The translations under genes were made by a program, and so were the position numbers. Positions 7,220 to 15,351 of a stretch of 38,750 nt of DNA are shown piece after piece. Under the pieces are notes generated by a model that made no database searches, was not told the DNA's origin, and worked only from the letters and a program-made list of their open reading frames with translations. The DNA is from an uncultured Bacilli bacterium. GTDB taxonomy: Bacteria; Bacillota_I; Bacilli_A; RF39; UBA660. Location of the stretch: the NCBI GenBank assembly GCA_947631135.1, contig CANRKE010000002.1:1-38750 (forward strand), in the 5' to 3' direction. How positions within the stretch are numbered: the stretch's first letter is position 1; each line of letters opens with the position of its first letter.

Positions 7220-8854
7220 ATGGAAAAGGAAAATAATAAGAAAAAAATAGGAATATTAATAAGTGCGATAATATTAGTATTAGTTCTAATAGTTGGAATA
7301 ACATATGCATATCTATCATCACATCTAAATACTGATAATCGTGATTTGCAAGCAGGAACATTACTAATAGAATATGAAGATGATAATGCAAATACAGTAA
7401 GATTAGATAATATACAATCAATATATGATAAAGATATAAAAGAAAAAGCTAGTAAGATAAGTTTTAAAGTAAACAATACAGGAACAGCTAAAGCTTATGT
7501 TGATATTAATATAACAGATATTAGTTTACCTCCTGAACTGGCAGATTTAGAATTTAAGTGGACATTATATTCAGGTGAAGAAAAAATAAATAATGGAAAC
7601 TTTAGAAATGTATTAGATAATAAAATATTACTTATAAATAATCAAGAAATTGCTAGTAAAGGAAATAAAATTTATGAATTATATATATGGATAAGTGAGA
7701 CAGGAAAAGACCAATCAGATATGATGAATAAAACTTTTTCTGGAAAAATAACAGTAGTAGGGCATCAAAAAAAACAATCAGAATTATTATCTAAAGTAAT
7801 TAAAAACAATAATCCATTACAAATAAATGATCCAAATTTTAACAAGGTTGCTGTTGCACAAGATTATTATGATATATTAACTGAAAGTACAAATCCTAAA
7901 CAATCTGAAGCAACTGTAGAAAACGGATTGTATGCAGGTGAAGATGCTGATGGAGAAACATATTATTTTAGAGGTAATGTAGAAGATAATTATTTAAAGA
8001 TTGAAGGTTTAAAATGGCCTAGTGATTCAAAACCAGCATATCTATTATCAAAAGCTAATATTATCTTTTTTTCAATTGGAAGTGTAGAAACAAATTGTGA
8101 TAATAACTATTCTACTTATGGTTATATATCAAATGAAGAATGTAAAGCAGATATAATGGAAGTAGGAGCACAGCCAGGTGAAGATATGTTATTTAGAATA
8201 ACGAGAATTAATGGAGATGGAACAATCAGAATAATAGCAGATGGTTCTGTCGCAAATTATCCATTTAATCAAAACCATAATTTAGAAAAATACGTAGGAT
8301 ATACATATGACAACAGTAAACCAAACATTCAAAATGGGAATCCTTCAAATATTAAAAGATATTTGGATAATTGGTATAAAAAAAACATGACTGATTATGA
8401 TAAAATACTAGCAAGTACAAGATATTGTAATGATACATCAGTATACAATATAAATGGAAATTCTATATATTATGGTGCATATAATAGAATAAGAAAAACA
8501 ATAACTCCGACATATATATGTCCTAATACAAATAAAACTTATGGTGGAGAATATGATTTAAAGATAGGACTATTATCAGCAGATGAAATTGTATTTGCTG
8601 GTGGAAATTACGGATTATCTAACAAAAGTTATTATTTATATGGAAGTATTGCATATAAATGGCTTATGTCACCATATTATTACAGTGGTAGTAATACTTC
8701 TGAATTTGGCACTCATATAGGAGGTAACATAGATTATAATTATAATTACAATAATGAAGCTGTTGTACCTGTCCTAAACATACGTGCAGATACACCTTTT
8801 ACAGAAGGTAATGGAACTAAAGATAATCCCTATTTGGTACGAACTGAAAATTAG
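7220..8854 (+). CDS. Membrane-anchored surface protein, SipW-type N-terminus, paralog 2
   Basis: 544 residues with the plan of paralog 1: hydrophobic helix at about 9-32 ending in GITYAYLSS, a TasA/CalY-like beta domain (AGTLLIEYEDDN, SFKVNNTGTAKAYVDI, NKTFSGKITVVGHQ), then the DUF6273-like domain (YYFRGNVEDNYLKIEGLKWP, MLFRITRINGDG, SRYCNDT-equivalent TRYCNDT, YICPNT, GLLSADEIVFAGGNY, LMSPYYYSG, VPVLNIRADTPFTEGNG). It is longer than paralog 1 through a linker at about 210-235 and a Cys-pair insert near 285-310 (TNCDNNYSTYG...EECKAD). ATG at 7220 is preceded by AGGAGAG. The N-terminal domain is much more like paralog 3 than paralog 1, while the C-terminal half differs more. Confidence 0.75.
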   Translation: MEKENNKKKIGILISAIILVLVLIVGITYAYLSSHLNTDNRDLQAGTLLIEYEDDNANTVRLDNIQSIYDKDIKEKASKISFKVNNTGTAKAYVDINITDISLPPELADLEFKWTLYSGEEKINNGNFRNVLDNKILLINNQEIASKGNKIYELYIWISETGKDQSDMMNKTFSGKITVVGHQKKQSELLSKVIKNNNPLQINDPNFNKVAVAQDYYDILTESTNPKQSEATVENGLYAGEDADGETYYFRGNVEDNYLKIEGLKWPSDSKPAYLLSKANIIFFSIGSVETNCDNNYSTYGYISNEECKADIMEVGAQPGEDMLFRITRINGDGTIRIIADGSVANYPFNQNHNLEKYVGYTYDNSKPNIQNGNPSNIKRYLDNWYKKNMTDYDKILASTRYCNDTSVYNINGNSIYYGAYNRIRKTITPTYICPNTNKTYGGEYDLKIGLLSADEIVFAGGNYGLSNKSYYLYGSIAYKWLMSPYYYSGSNTSEFGTHIGGNIDYNYNYNNEAVVPVLNIRADTPFTEGNGTKDNPYLVRTEN

Positions 8855-8878
8855 AAAAAAATTTATAAAAAAATATAC

Positions 8879-8937
8879 ACAAACATATGTTCGGTATGGG
8901 GGGGGTCATACTTAAAAGACCTTAAGTACTTATCTTA
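8879..8937 (+). repeat. 5'-truncated remnant of the structured leader (copy 4)
   Basis: ACAAACAT, ATGTTC (8887-8892), GGTAT, G8 (8898-8905), TCAT, AAGACCTTAA and CTTATCTT match the 3' half of the leader, closest to copy 3. The 5' half (AAGGTAGG, GGTCCTCTCC, GAACAT) and the promoter are absent, as are an output hairpin and a surface-protein gene downstream. It is a probable scar of a lost or recombined cassette. Confidence 0.7.
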
Positions 8938-8993
8938 AAAATTTGATAATTTTAATAATAACGTGTAAACTATTTTTACAATATTATAATTAT

Positions 8994-9022
8994 TTGACTT
9001 ATAATAAAGTGGATAGTATAAT
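8994..9022 (+). promoter_or_regulatory. Sigma-A promoter of the U32 gene
   Basis: TTGACT (8994-8999), 17-bp spacer, TATAAT (9017-9022), about 40 nt upstream of the start codon at 9062. Confidence 0.75.
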
Positions 9023-9061
9023 ATATTTATACAACACTTTTTTAATTTTGGAGGAATTTTT

Positions 9062-11236
9062 ATGATTGAATTATTATCTCCAGCAGGTGATATTGAAAGC
9101 TTGTATTATGCAATATATGCTGGTTGTGATGCAGTTTATATTGGTGGCAAAAATTTTGGAGCACGTAAATATGCTAAAAACTTTAGTGATGAAGAACTTA
9201 AGCAAGCTAGATATATAACAAAATTATATGGAGTAAAATTATATATTACATTAAATACATTAGTATATGATAGTGAATGGGAAGAGATAACAGAGTATAT
9301 TAGATTTTTATATAAATTAGGTGTAGATGCAGTAATAGTACAAGATATTGGATTAGTTGATTATATAAATAAAAAATTCCCTAATCTTACAATTCATGCA
9401 TCAACACAAATGAATGCACATAATAAAAATACACTAGAAAAACTAAAACAAATGGGAGTAAAAAGAGTAGTGTTAGCTCGTGAAGTAAGTCTTGATAATA
9501 TTAATAATATTGATACTGATATAGAAAGAGAAATATTTATTCATGGAGCACTCTGTGTGTCATATTCAGGATGTTGCTTGCTTAGTAGTTACATCGGTAA
9601 AAGAAGTGGTAATAGAGGAGAATGTGCAGGAACATGTAGATTACCATATGAACTATATAATGGCAATGATAAAATAAATACTGATGGAAAATATTTGCTA
9701 TCAATGAAAGATTTATGTACACTAGAAAAATTAGATCAAATATTAAAATCAAATGTAAATAGTTTAAAAATTGAGGGAAGAATGAAATCTAAAGAATATG
9801 TATATTATGTTACTAAAATATATAGAAAATATATAGATATGTATTATAAATGTGGTAATATAAAAATAGATGAAGAAGATAATAATTTACTTAAGATACT
9901 TTTTAATAGAAATTTTACAAATGGATATCTTTTTGATAGTAAAAATAATATAAATATTAAAACTAGTAATAATATAGGATTATATATTGGTAATGTAATT
10001 GACTATAAAAATAATAAATGTAAAATAAAATTAAATAAAAAATTAGAAGTTAATGATGGTATAAGAATAGTAAATAAAAATAGTGAAATAGGATTAATTG
10101 TAAATAAAATAGAAGAAAATAAAAATAATATAGTAACAATATTTCCTAATCATAAAATAGAAGTTGGTAGTAAAGTATTTATAACATCTAAAAATAATTT
10201 AGTTGTAAATCCTACTAAAATAGATATTAATATGAATATAGAAATAAATGATAATTCTATAATAGTTGAAATATATAATGATAGAAAAAACATTACATGT
10301 AAGAGTAACAATATAATAGAACGTGCTAAAAATAATCCAATAGATATTGAATTTATTAAAAAACATATGTCTAAACTTGGTAATACACCATTTAAAATAA
10401 ATAAGATAAATATAACTAATATACCTAATAATATTTATATTAATATAGGAAAAATAAATGAATTCAGAAGAGAATGTATACAAAAATTTATAGATGAATT
10501 AACTAAAAATGATATTGATTTTATTGAAAATGATTATAATCTAAAAACATATAAATCAAATAGTAATATAGAATATAGTGTATTTGTAAAGAATGAAGCA
10601 CAATTTAATGAAGTAATAAAATATCCATTAAATAGAATATATGTTGATTATAATATATATAATAAATATAAAAATATGTATAATAATTTAGTATTGGTAT
10701 TACCTAGAATAAATTATATTGATTATAAATTAAATAATGAAAGATTATTAATAAGAGAATTAGGATCATTAAAATATGCATCTGATAATTATGTAATAAG
10801 TGATTATACATTGAATGTAACTAATAGTTATTCTGTTAACTATTTAAAAGAAAATAATGTTAAAAGAATTACTCTATCTACTGAATTTGATAAAAATAAT
10901 ATAGATATTAAAGATAAAAATGATTTAGAAATGATTATTTATGGTAAAATAGAATTAGCAATATCTAAATATTGTGTAATTAGTAATGTATTAAATAAAA
11001 ATAAGGGATGTAAATTATGTCGTGATAATAATTTTTACTTATCTGATAGATTAAATAGTAAATATAAATTAATAAATGATGAATATTGTAATTCTATTAT
11101 ATTATCTAGTAGACCATATGATAATATAGATTTAATAGAAAAATATATTGATAGTGGTATAAGTAATTTTAGATTAAATTTCTATGATGAAAGTGAAGAT
11201 ACAATAATTAATATATTAAATAAAATATATAAGTAG
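9062..11236 (+). CDS. Peptidase U32 family protein (RlhA/TrhP-like RNA hydroxylase candidate)
   Basis: 724 residues. The N-terminal ~280 residues are a clear U32 domain: IELLSPAGDIESLYYAIYAGCDAVYIGG, FGARKYAKNF, IHASTQMNAHN, VKRVVLAREVS, then the signature HGALCVSYSGCCLLSSYIGKRSGNRGECAGTCR with clustered cysteines, and SLKIEGRMKS. Known U32 proteins of this shape hydroxylate RNA from a prephenate-derived donor (TrhP on tRNA U34, RlhA on 23S rRNA), often with an Fe-S cluster on those cysteines; real peptidase activity is doubtful. The C-terminal ~430 residues, Asn/Ile/Lys-rich, fit the extra domain of RlhA-length members, with a late CKLCRD motif that could bind metal. RBS GGAGG. Substrate not determinable here. 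Confidence 0.85.
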   Translation: MIELLSPAGDIESLYYAIYAGCDAVYIGGKNFGARKYAKNFSDEELKQARYITKLYGVKLYITLNTLVYDSEWEEITEYIRFLYKLGVDAVIVQDIGLVDYINKKFPNLTIHASTQMNAHNKNTLEKLKQMGVKRVVLAREVSLDNINNIDTDIEREIFIHGALCVSYSGCCLLSSYIGKRSGNRGECAGTCRLPYELYNGNDKINTDGKYLLSMKDLCTLEKLDQILKSNVNSLKIEGRMKSKEYVYYVTKIYRKYIDMYYKCGNIKIDEEDNNLLKILFNRNFTNGYLFDSKNNINIKTSNNIGLYIGNVIDYKNNKCKIKLNKKLEVNDGIRIVNKNSEIGLIVNKIEENKNNIVTIFPNHKIEVGSKVFITSKNNLVVNPTKIDINMNIEINDNSIIVEIYNDRKNITCKSNNIIERAKNNPIDIEFIKKHMSKLGNTPFKINKINITNIPNNIYINIGKINEFRRECIQKFIDELTKNDIDFIENDYNLKTYKSNSNIEYSVFVKNEAQFNEVIKYPLNRIYVDYNIYNKYKNMYNNLVLVLPRINYIDYKLNNERLLIRELGSLKYASDNYVISDYTLNVTNSYSVNYLKENNVKRITLSTEFDKNNIDIKDKNDLEMIIYGKIELAISKYCVISNVLNKNKGCKLCRDNNFYLSDRLNSKYKLINDEYCNSIILSSRPYDNIDLIEKYIDSGISNFRLNFYDESEDTIINILNKIYK

Positions 11237-11247
11237 AGGTGATTGTT

Positions 11248-11922
11248 TTGAATAAAGAAAAAATTAATATTTATATTGATAAAGTTAAGAATATACTTAG
11301 AAGTTCACCAAGATTATTACTTATATTTGGAATATTATTAGGAATTACGTTTACATCATTAGTAGGTAGTATATTTTCTAAAAATAGAAAAGTTGAAAAT
11401 ATCAATAATAGTAAGATAACTTATAAGGATATTGTTGTAAATGAAGATAATAATAGTAATAATAATCAGGATGTAGTTGAATATTTTGATGATACATATA
11501 ATATGATTGCATCATCTGATATTGATGATAGTAGTATGGTAGATAAAATAAAAGAAAGATTAAATATAATATCTAATTTTCTATTTGATGGTGGAGAAAT
11601 TAATGGTTATACATATAGTGAATTAAGTGAAGACGTTAAAATAAAAATAAATAAATTATTATTAAATATAGATAGTAAAATAGACGAGATATTCCCTAAT
11701 TATAAAAATAAAATTAAATCATCATTTAAAAATTTAAAAGCACAGGTTACAATTTTATATTTAGAAGCAGTAGATAAAATATGTGAGGGTAATAGAAAAG
11801 AATATTGTAATGAAGCTAAAAAAGATTTTAATAAAATAAAGAAAACATTTAAGATAACATTTTCTATGATTAAAGATATCATAAAAGAAGGAAAGACTGA
11901 TTTATTAGGATATGTTAAATAA
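11248..11922 (+). CDS. Small single-pass membrane protein of unknown function
   Basis: 224 residues, not recognised. A short basic N-terminus (MNKEKINIYIDKVKNILRSS) is followed by one hydrophobic helix at about 25-43 (LLLIFGILLGITFTSLVGS), then a charged, Asp/Asn-rich segment and a helical C-terminal half with several Lys-rich stretches and two cysteines. The topology suggests cytoplasmic N-terminus and extracytoplasmic body. I chose the TTG at 11248 because AGAGGTG lies 6 nt upstream; the GTG at 11239 is inside that binding site. The gene begins 11 bp after the U32 stop and is probably co-transcribed with it and the next gene. Confidence 0.6.
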   Translation: MNKEKINIYIDKVKNILRSSPRLLLIFGILLGITFTSLVGSIFSKNRKVENINNSKITYKDIVVNEDNNSNNNQDVVEYFDDTYNMIASSDIDDSSMVDKIKERLNIISNFLFDGGEINGYTYSELSEDVKIKINKLLLNIDSKIDEIFPNYKNKIKSSFKNLKAQVTILYLEAVDKICEGNRKEYCNEAKKDFNKIKKTFKITFSMIKDIIKEGKTDLLGYVK

Positions 11923-11944
11923 AAGAAGTGGGGTATAATAGTAT

Positions 11945-13741
11945 ATGAAAAAAACTATAATTAATATATTAAAAACTATAGCAGTATCATTCGCACTATT
12001 TGTAAATATAGAAAGTGTATATAAAATTGATTTTAAAAATATGTTTAATATTCAAATAGTACAACTTGCAATAATGATAGTATTAATATATTACGTATTA
12101 AAAAAAGATAATAATAAAAAATATTTAAGTATAAAAATACTTAGTTGTTTATTTTCATTATTTTTTGTAATTGGAGAAAGTTATAGACTTACTAATAGTA
12201 TTAAATATGTATTAGGTAATTATTTAAGTATAATATCATCAATAATAATATTTATTGGTTACTATATAATATTTTCATTTATATTATATAAAATTTATAA
12301 ATTTTTAAGTAATTATAAGCCTAATAATAATATTAAAAAAAATAATAAAATTATAGAACTATTTAAAAAATATCCATTTATATTTAGTTTAATAGTAATT
12401 TTATTTGGTTGGTTAATATACATAATTGCATTTTATCCAGCAATATTATCACCTGATCCAAGTTTTCAAATAAAACAATTTTTTGGAATACAAACAAAGT
12501 ATATGAATTATATAATACCTATTGATAGTAGTGTTACTATAACTAATCATCATCCAGTATTCCATACAATAATATTAGGTGGATTAGTAAAAATTGGAGA
12601 GTTTTTAGGTAATACTAACTTTGGATTCTTTTTATATAGTTTATTACAAATAATTATATTATCAACTACACTTGCATATACAATTAAATTTATGATTAAA
12701 TTAAATACTCCAATAAAATTTGTAATTTTAACACTTATAATATATACATTTACACCTGTTTATGCACTTTATTCTATATCAGCAGTAAAAGATGTAATAT
12801 TTACTTCATTTATAATACTATTTAATATATATGTTTTTAATATATGTACTTCATCTGATAAAATGAATATTAGTAAAATAATACAATTTACTATATTAAT
12901 GATATTAATAATATTATTTAGAAATAATGGTATATATGTAATATTAATTACTTTATTATCATTAATTATAACTAATATTAAAAATAGAAAATTATTTATA
13001 ATATTATTACTTTTAATGTTTGGATTTAATTATTCATATAATAAAATATTATTACCATATTTTAAAATATCTCCTGGTAGTGTTAGAGAGGCATTAAGTA
13101 TACCATTTCAACAAACTGCTCGATATGTAAAATATAATTCGGACTTATTATCAAAAGATGAAGAAAAAGCAATAGATAAAGTACTTAATATTGAAACACT
13201 TGCTGATAGATATAAACCTGAAATATCTGATCCAGTTAAAAATGAATATAATAAATATGCAACTACAAATGATTTAAAAAATTATTTTAGTTCATGGTTT
13301 AAGGGATTACTAAAAAGTCCTGATACATATATAGAAGCAACATTAAATAATACATATGGATATTTTTATCCAAATAAAACAAGATGGTATGTATATTATG
13401 ATTACTATAATATTTTAGATAGTGATGGAATAGAATATCATTATAACAAATTAAGTAATTTAAGAAAGATATTATCTAATTATGCAGTAATATTTCCATA
13501 CATACCACTGATAGGTTTAATAGTAAATATAGGGTTTAATACATTATTATTAATATTTATTACTACATATTTAATAGCAAAGAAAAAGAATATTATATTT
13601 TTAATACCGTCATTAGTATCGTTATTAGTTTGTTTTGCATCTCCTGTAAATGCATATTTTAGATATGCTATGCCATATATATTTAGTATGCAAGTTTTAA
13701 TTTCTATGTTTTTATATACTATAAACACTAATAATAAGTAA
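11945..13741 (+). CDS. Polytopic membrane protein, DUF6020-like (GT-C glycosyltransferase-like)
   Basis: 598 residues with roughly twelve hydrophobic segments. After the fifth or so segment it reads FYPAILSPDPSFQIKQFFG and later TNHHPVFHTIILGG, the conserved acidic and His-His-Pro motifs I associate with DUF6020 membrane proteins, whose fold resembles GT-C transferases using lipid-linked sugars. The extracytoplasmic loop around residues 375-470 contains most of the charged residues. No substrate can be assigned. The ATG at 11945 has only a weak GTGGGG upstream. It ends at a terminator-like hairpin shared with the convergent dpaB gene. Confidence 0.62.
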   Translation: MKKTIINILKTIAVSFALFVNIESVYKIDFKNMFNIQIVQLAIMIVLIYYVLKKDNNKKYLSIKILSCLFSLFFVIGESYRLTNSIKYVLGNYLSIISSIIIFIGYYIIFSFILYKIYKFLSNYKPNNNIKKNNKIIELFKKYPFIFSLIVILFGWLIYIIAFYPAILSPDPSFQIKQFFGIQTKYMNYIIPIDSSVTITNHHPVFHTIILGGLVKIGEFLGNTNFGFFLYSLLQIIILSTTLAYTIKFMIKLNTPIKFVILTLIIYTFTPVYALYSISAVKDVIFTSFIILFNIYVFNICTSSDKMNISKIIQFTILMILIILFRNNGIYVILITLLSLIITNIKNRKLFIILLLLMFGFNYSYNKILLPYFKISPGSVREALSIPFQQTARYVKYNSDLLSKDEEKAIDKVLNIETLADRYKPEISDPVKNEYNKYATTNDLKNYFSSWFKGLLKSPDTYIEATLNNTYGYFYPNKTRWYVYYDYYNILDSDGIEYHYNKLSNLRKILSNYAVIFPYIPLIGLIVNIGFNTLLLIFITTYLIAKKKNIIFLIPSLVSLLVCFASPVNAYFRYAMPYIFSMQVLISMFLYTINTNNK

Positions 13742-13746
13742 TTTAA

Positions 13747-13790
13747 GAGACTGTTCAAAATCATTTACTTAATTTTGAGGCAGTCCCTTA
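13747..13790. terminator. Bidirectional terminator-like hairpin between DUF6020-like gene and dpaB
   Basis: GAGACTG (13747-13753) with CAGTCCC (13781-13787) and CAAAAT (13756-13761) with ATTTTG (13772-13777), separated by a small internal loop, in the 51 bp between convergent stops. A-rich and T-rich flanks allow use in both directions. It resembles the hairpin at 25131-25164 in its ACTG...CAGT and AAAAT...ATTTT arms. Confidence 0.62.
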
Positions 13791-13792
13791 TT

Positions 13793-14374
13793 TTACTTTA
13801 TTTTTTTATATTCTTTTAATACAGGCTGAAGTTGTTTATTTTCTAAAGCCTTTTCTATTGTCGGTAACAATAAATCATAGTGTGAAATTAAAGAATTTGG
13901 TTTGTTTTCATAGTTATCTTGACCGAATGGTACTATGAAAACACCCTTAGTATTCAATAATTTCATAATATTTTCGCCATTTAATCCAAGCCCATCATTA
14001 GTTGATACTGCAACTACGATAGGTTTTTGATTTCTAATTGTAGCTTTAACTGCTAAGTTTACTGGATTATCAGTTATACCATTTGCCATTTTAGCAATAA
14101 AATCTCCCGTTGCAGGAAGTACTACTGTAATATCCATTTTATTTTTTGGACCAAAAGTTTCAGCTTCAACAATATTTGATATAACATGTTTACCAGTAAT
14201 TTGTTCTAACGTGTTTATAAATTTTTTACTATCACCAAATCTTGTATCATATTTGCATATGTTTTCAGATACAACAGGATATACGTCATGACCAAGTGAA
14301 GTAAGTAACATTACCTGTTCTAGTGCGGTTTTTAAAGTACAAAATGACGATGTCATACAAAAACCAATTTTCAT
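13793..14374 (-). CDS. dpaB: Dipicolinate synthase subunit B (SpoVFB/DpaB)
   Basis: 193-residue flavoprotein-like subunit of dipicolinate synthase, which makes dipicolinic acid from dihydrodipicolinate-pathway intermediates in the mother cell for loading into the spore core. The start MKIGFCMTSSFCTLKTALEQ is the family N-terminus, followed by GHDVYPVVSENI, TDVVLPATGDFIAK-like sequence (here MDITVVLPATGDFIAKMANG), NPVNLAVKATIRNQKPIVVAVSTNDGLG and a C-terminal FGQDNYENKPNSL. Length is normal (~200). Its ATG overlaps the dpaA stop by 4 bp (ATGA), so the pair is translationally coupled. This makes the organism a likely endospore former. Confidence 0.93.
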   Translation of the reverse strand: MKIGFCMTSSFCTLKTALEQVMLLTSLGHDVYPVVSENICKYDTRFGDSKKFINTLEQITGKHVISNIVEAETFGPKNKMDITVVLPATGDFIAKMANGITDNPVNLAVKATIRNQKPIVVAVSTNDGLGLNGENIMKLLNTKGVFIVPFGQDNYENKPNSLISHYDLLLPTIEKALENKQLQPVLKEYKKIK

Positions 14375-15222
14375 AATTTTCCCCCTGAAATACTCCTCAT
14401 CTTCATTTCTAATAAATGACCAGATGATACGGGTGAATATTTTGCTGGTATTTTACTATATATAAAATAATTTTTATCTTTAATATCATCTTTTCTTGCA
14501 CCATAAGGAACACTTGAAATATCAAGTATATAGCATTCATCACTTATATCGCTAATTAATTCTTTTGTAAGTATATTTTGTGGAACAGTATTTATAATTG
14601 TATCTGCACATTTTAAATATTTTGAAAATTCATCTTGATTAAATGTATCAAAAACTTTAATTTTCTTATTATATAATTCTAAATAATCATTATAATCTTT
14701 AACACCAACTACTAAATTAGCTCCTAATCCATTTAAAATACTTGCTAATGGTTTACCAATATTACCATATCCAAGAATAACAATGTTAGATGCAAATATA
14801 GTTTTTTCACCTCTATTACTAATTAGATTTTCTAATATGCCTTCTACAGTTATTAATGAATTACCGTTACATACTTCTTTATCATTTAAAAAATTATTAA
14901 TTTCCATATCATCTCTAACCATTTGTTTTAACGAATCTGTTACTTTTCCAGTAAATATTTGAACCCCCCTCATACAATTATCAAATAACTTACTGTCAAG
15001 AACAACTTTTGATTTACTAAATTCAGAATCAACACTATAATCATCTTTAATACCATTAATAGGTAAAACAATTATATTTATATTACTAATATCTCCATTA
15101 AATTTTTTTACATTAGTAAATATAGTATTATCATAACCAATTGTATATATATTATTTTTATCCTTTAAATCTTTAATAATTTTAGCATATCTCATATCTC
15201 CACCAATAAATAGTAAATTCAT
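14371..15222 (-). CDS. dpaA: Dipicolinate synthase subunit A (SpoVFA/DpaA)
   Basis: 283-residue dehydrogenase-like subunit of dipicolinate synthase. The N-terminus MNLLFIGGDMRYAKIIKDL is typical of the family, and the Rossmann dinucleotide motif GYGNIGKPLA lies in the middle, followed by a hydroxyacid-dehydrogenase-like region (NTVPQNILTKELI, ILDISSVPYGARK). The C-terminus has the usual KYSPVSSGHLL. The start at 15222 is preferred over an in-frame ATG at 15240 because GGGGGAA precedes it by a normal distance and the family starts here. In sporulating Bacillota this operon is read by sigma-K or sigma-G in different lineages; a CATAAATTA element on the minus strand about 55 bp upstream fits a sigma-K -10, with no convincing -35. 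Confidence 0.92.
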   Translation of the reverse strand: MNLLFIGGDMRYAKIIKDLKDKNNIYTIGYDNTIFTNVKKFNGDISNINIIVLPINGIKDDYSVDSEFSKSKVVLDSKLFDNCMRGVQIFTGKVTDSLKQMVRDDMEINNFLNDKEVCNGNSLITVEGILENLISNRGEKTIFASNIVILGYGNIGKPLASILNGLGANLVVGVKDYNDYLELYNKKIKVFDTFNQDEFSKYLKCADTIINTVPQNILTKELISDISDECYILDISSVPYGARKDDIKDKNYFIYSKIPAKYSPVSSGHLLEMKMRSISGGKL

Positions 15223-15240
15223 AAAATTCCCCCGTTTCAT

Positions 15241-15351
15241 ATATATTCTATTTATTTTTTATAATTTTGTGATTAATTTATGTATTTTAACTACAAAAAT
15301 TGATATATTTTTATAATTGTTATGGTATAATTTTTGATGGAGATGATAATT
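15241..15351. promoter_or_regulatory. Divergent intergenic region dpaA / M29 aminopeptidase
   Basis: On the plus strand an extended -10 TGGTATAAT ends at 15331, 20 nt before the aminopeptidase start; a TTGATA at 15300-15305 is 20 bp from it, too far for an ideal -35. On the minus strand CATAAATTA resembles a sporulation sigma-K -10. Both are sequence matches only. Confidence 0.4.

Noticed and set aside
7044..8937. Leader repeats as ends of an insertion sequence or integron-like sites
   Set aside because: No transposase or integrase frame is nearby, no target duplications are visible, and each copy is oriented with its own promoter and gene.
9062..11236. Collagenase or true peptidase
   Set aside because: U32 members with this Cys-rich signature are better known as RNA-hydroxylation proteins; no catalytic protease residues can be pointed to.
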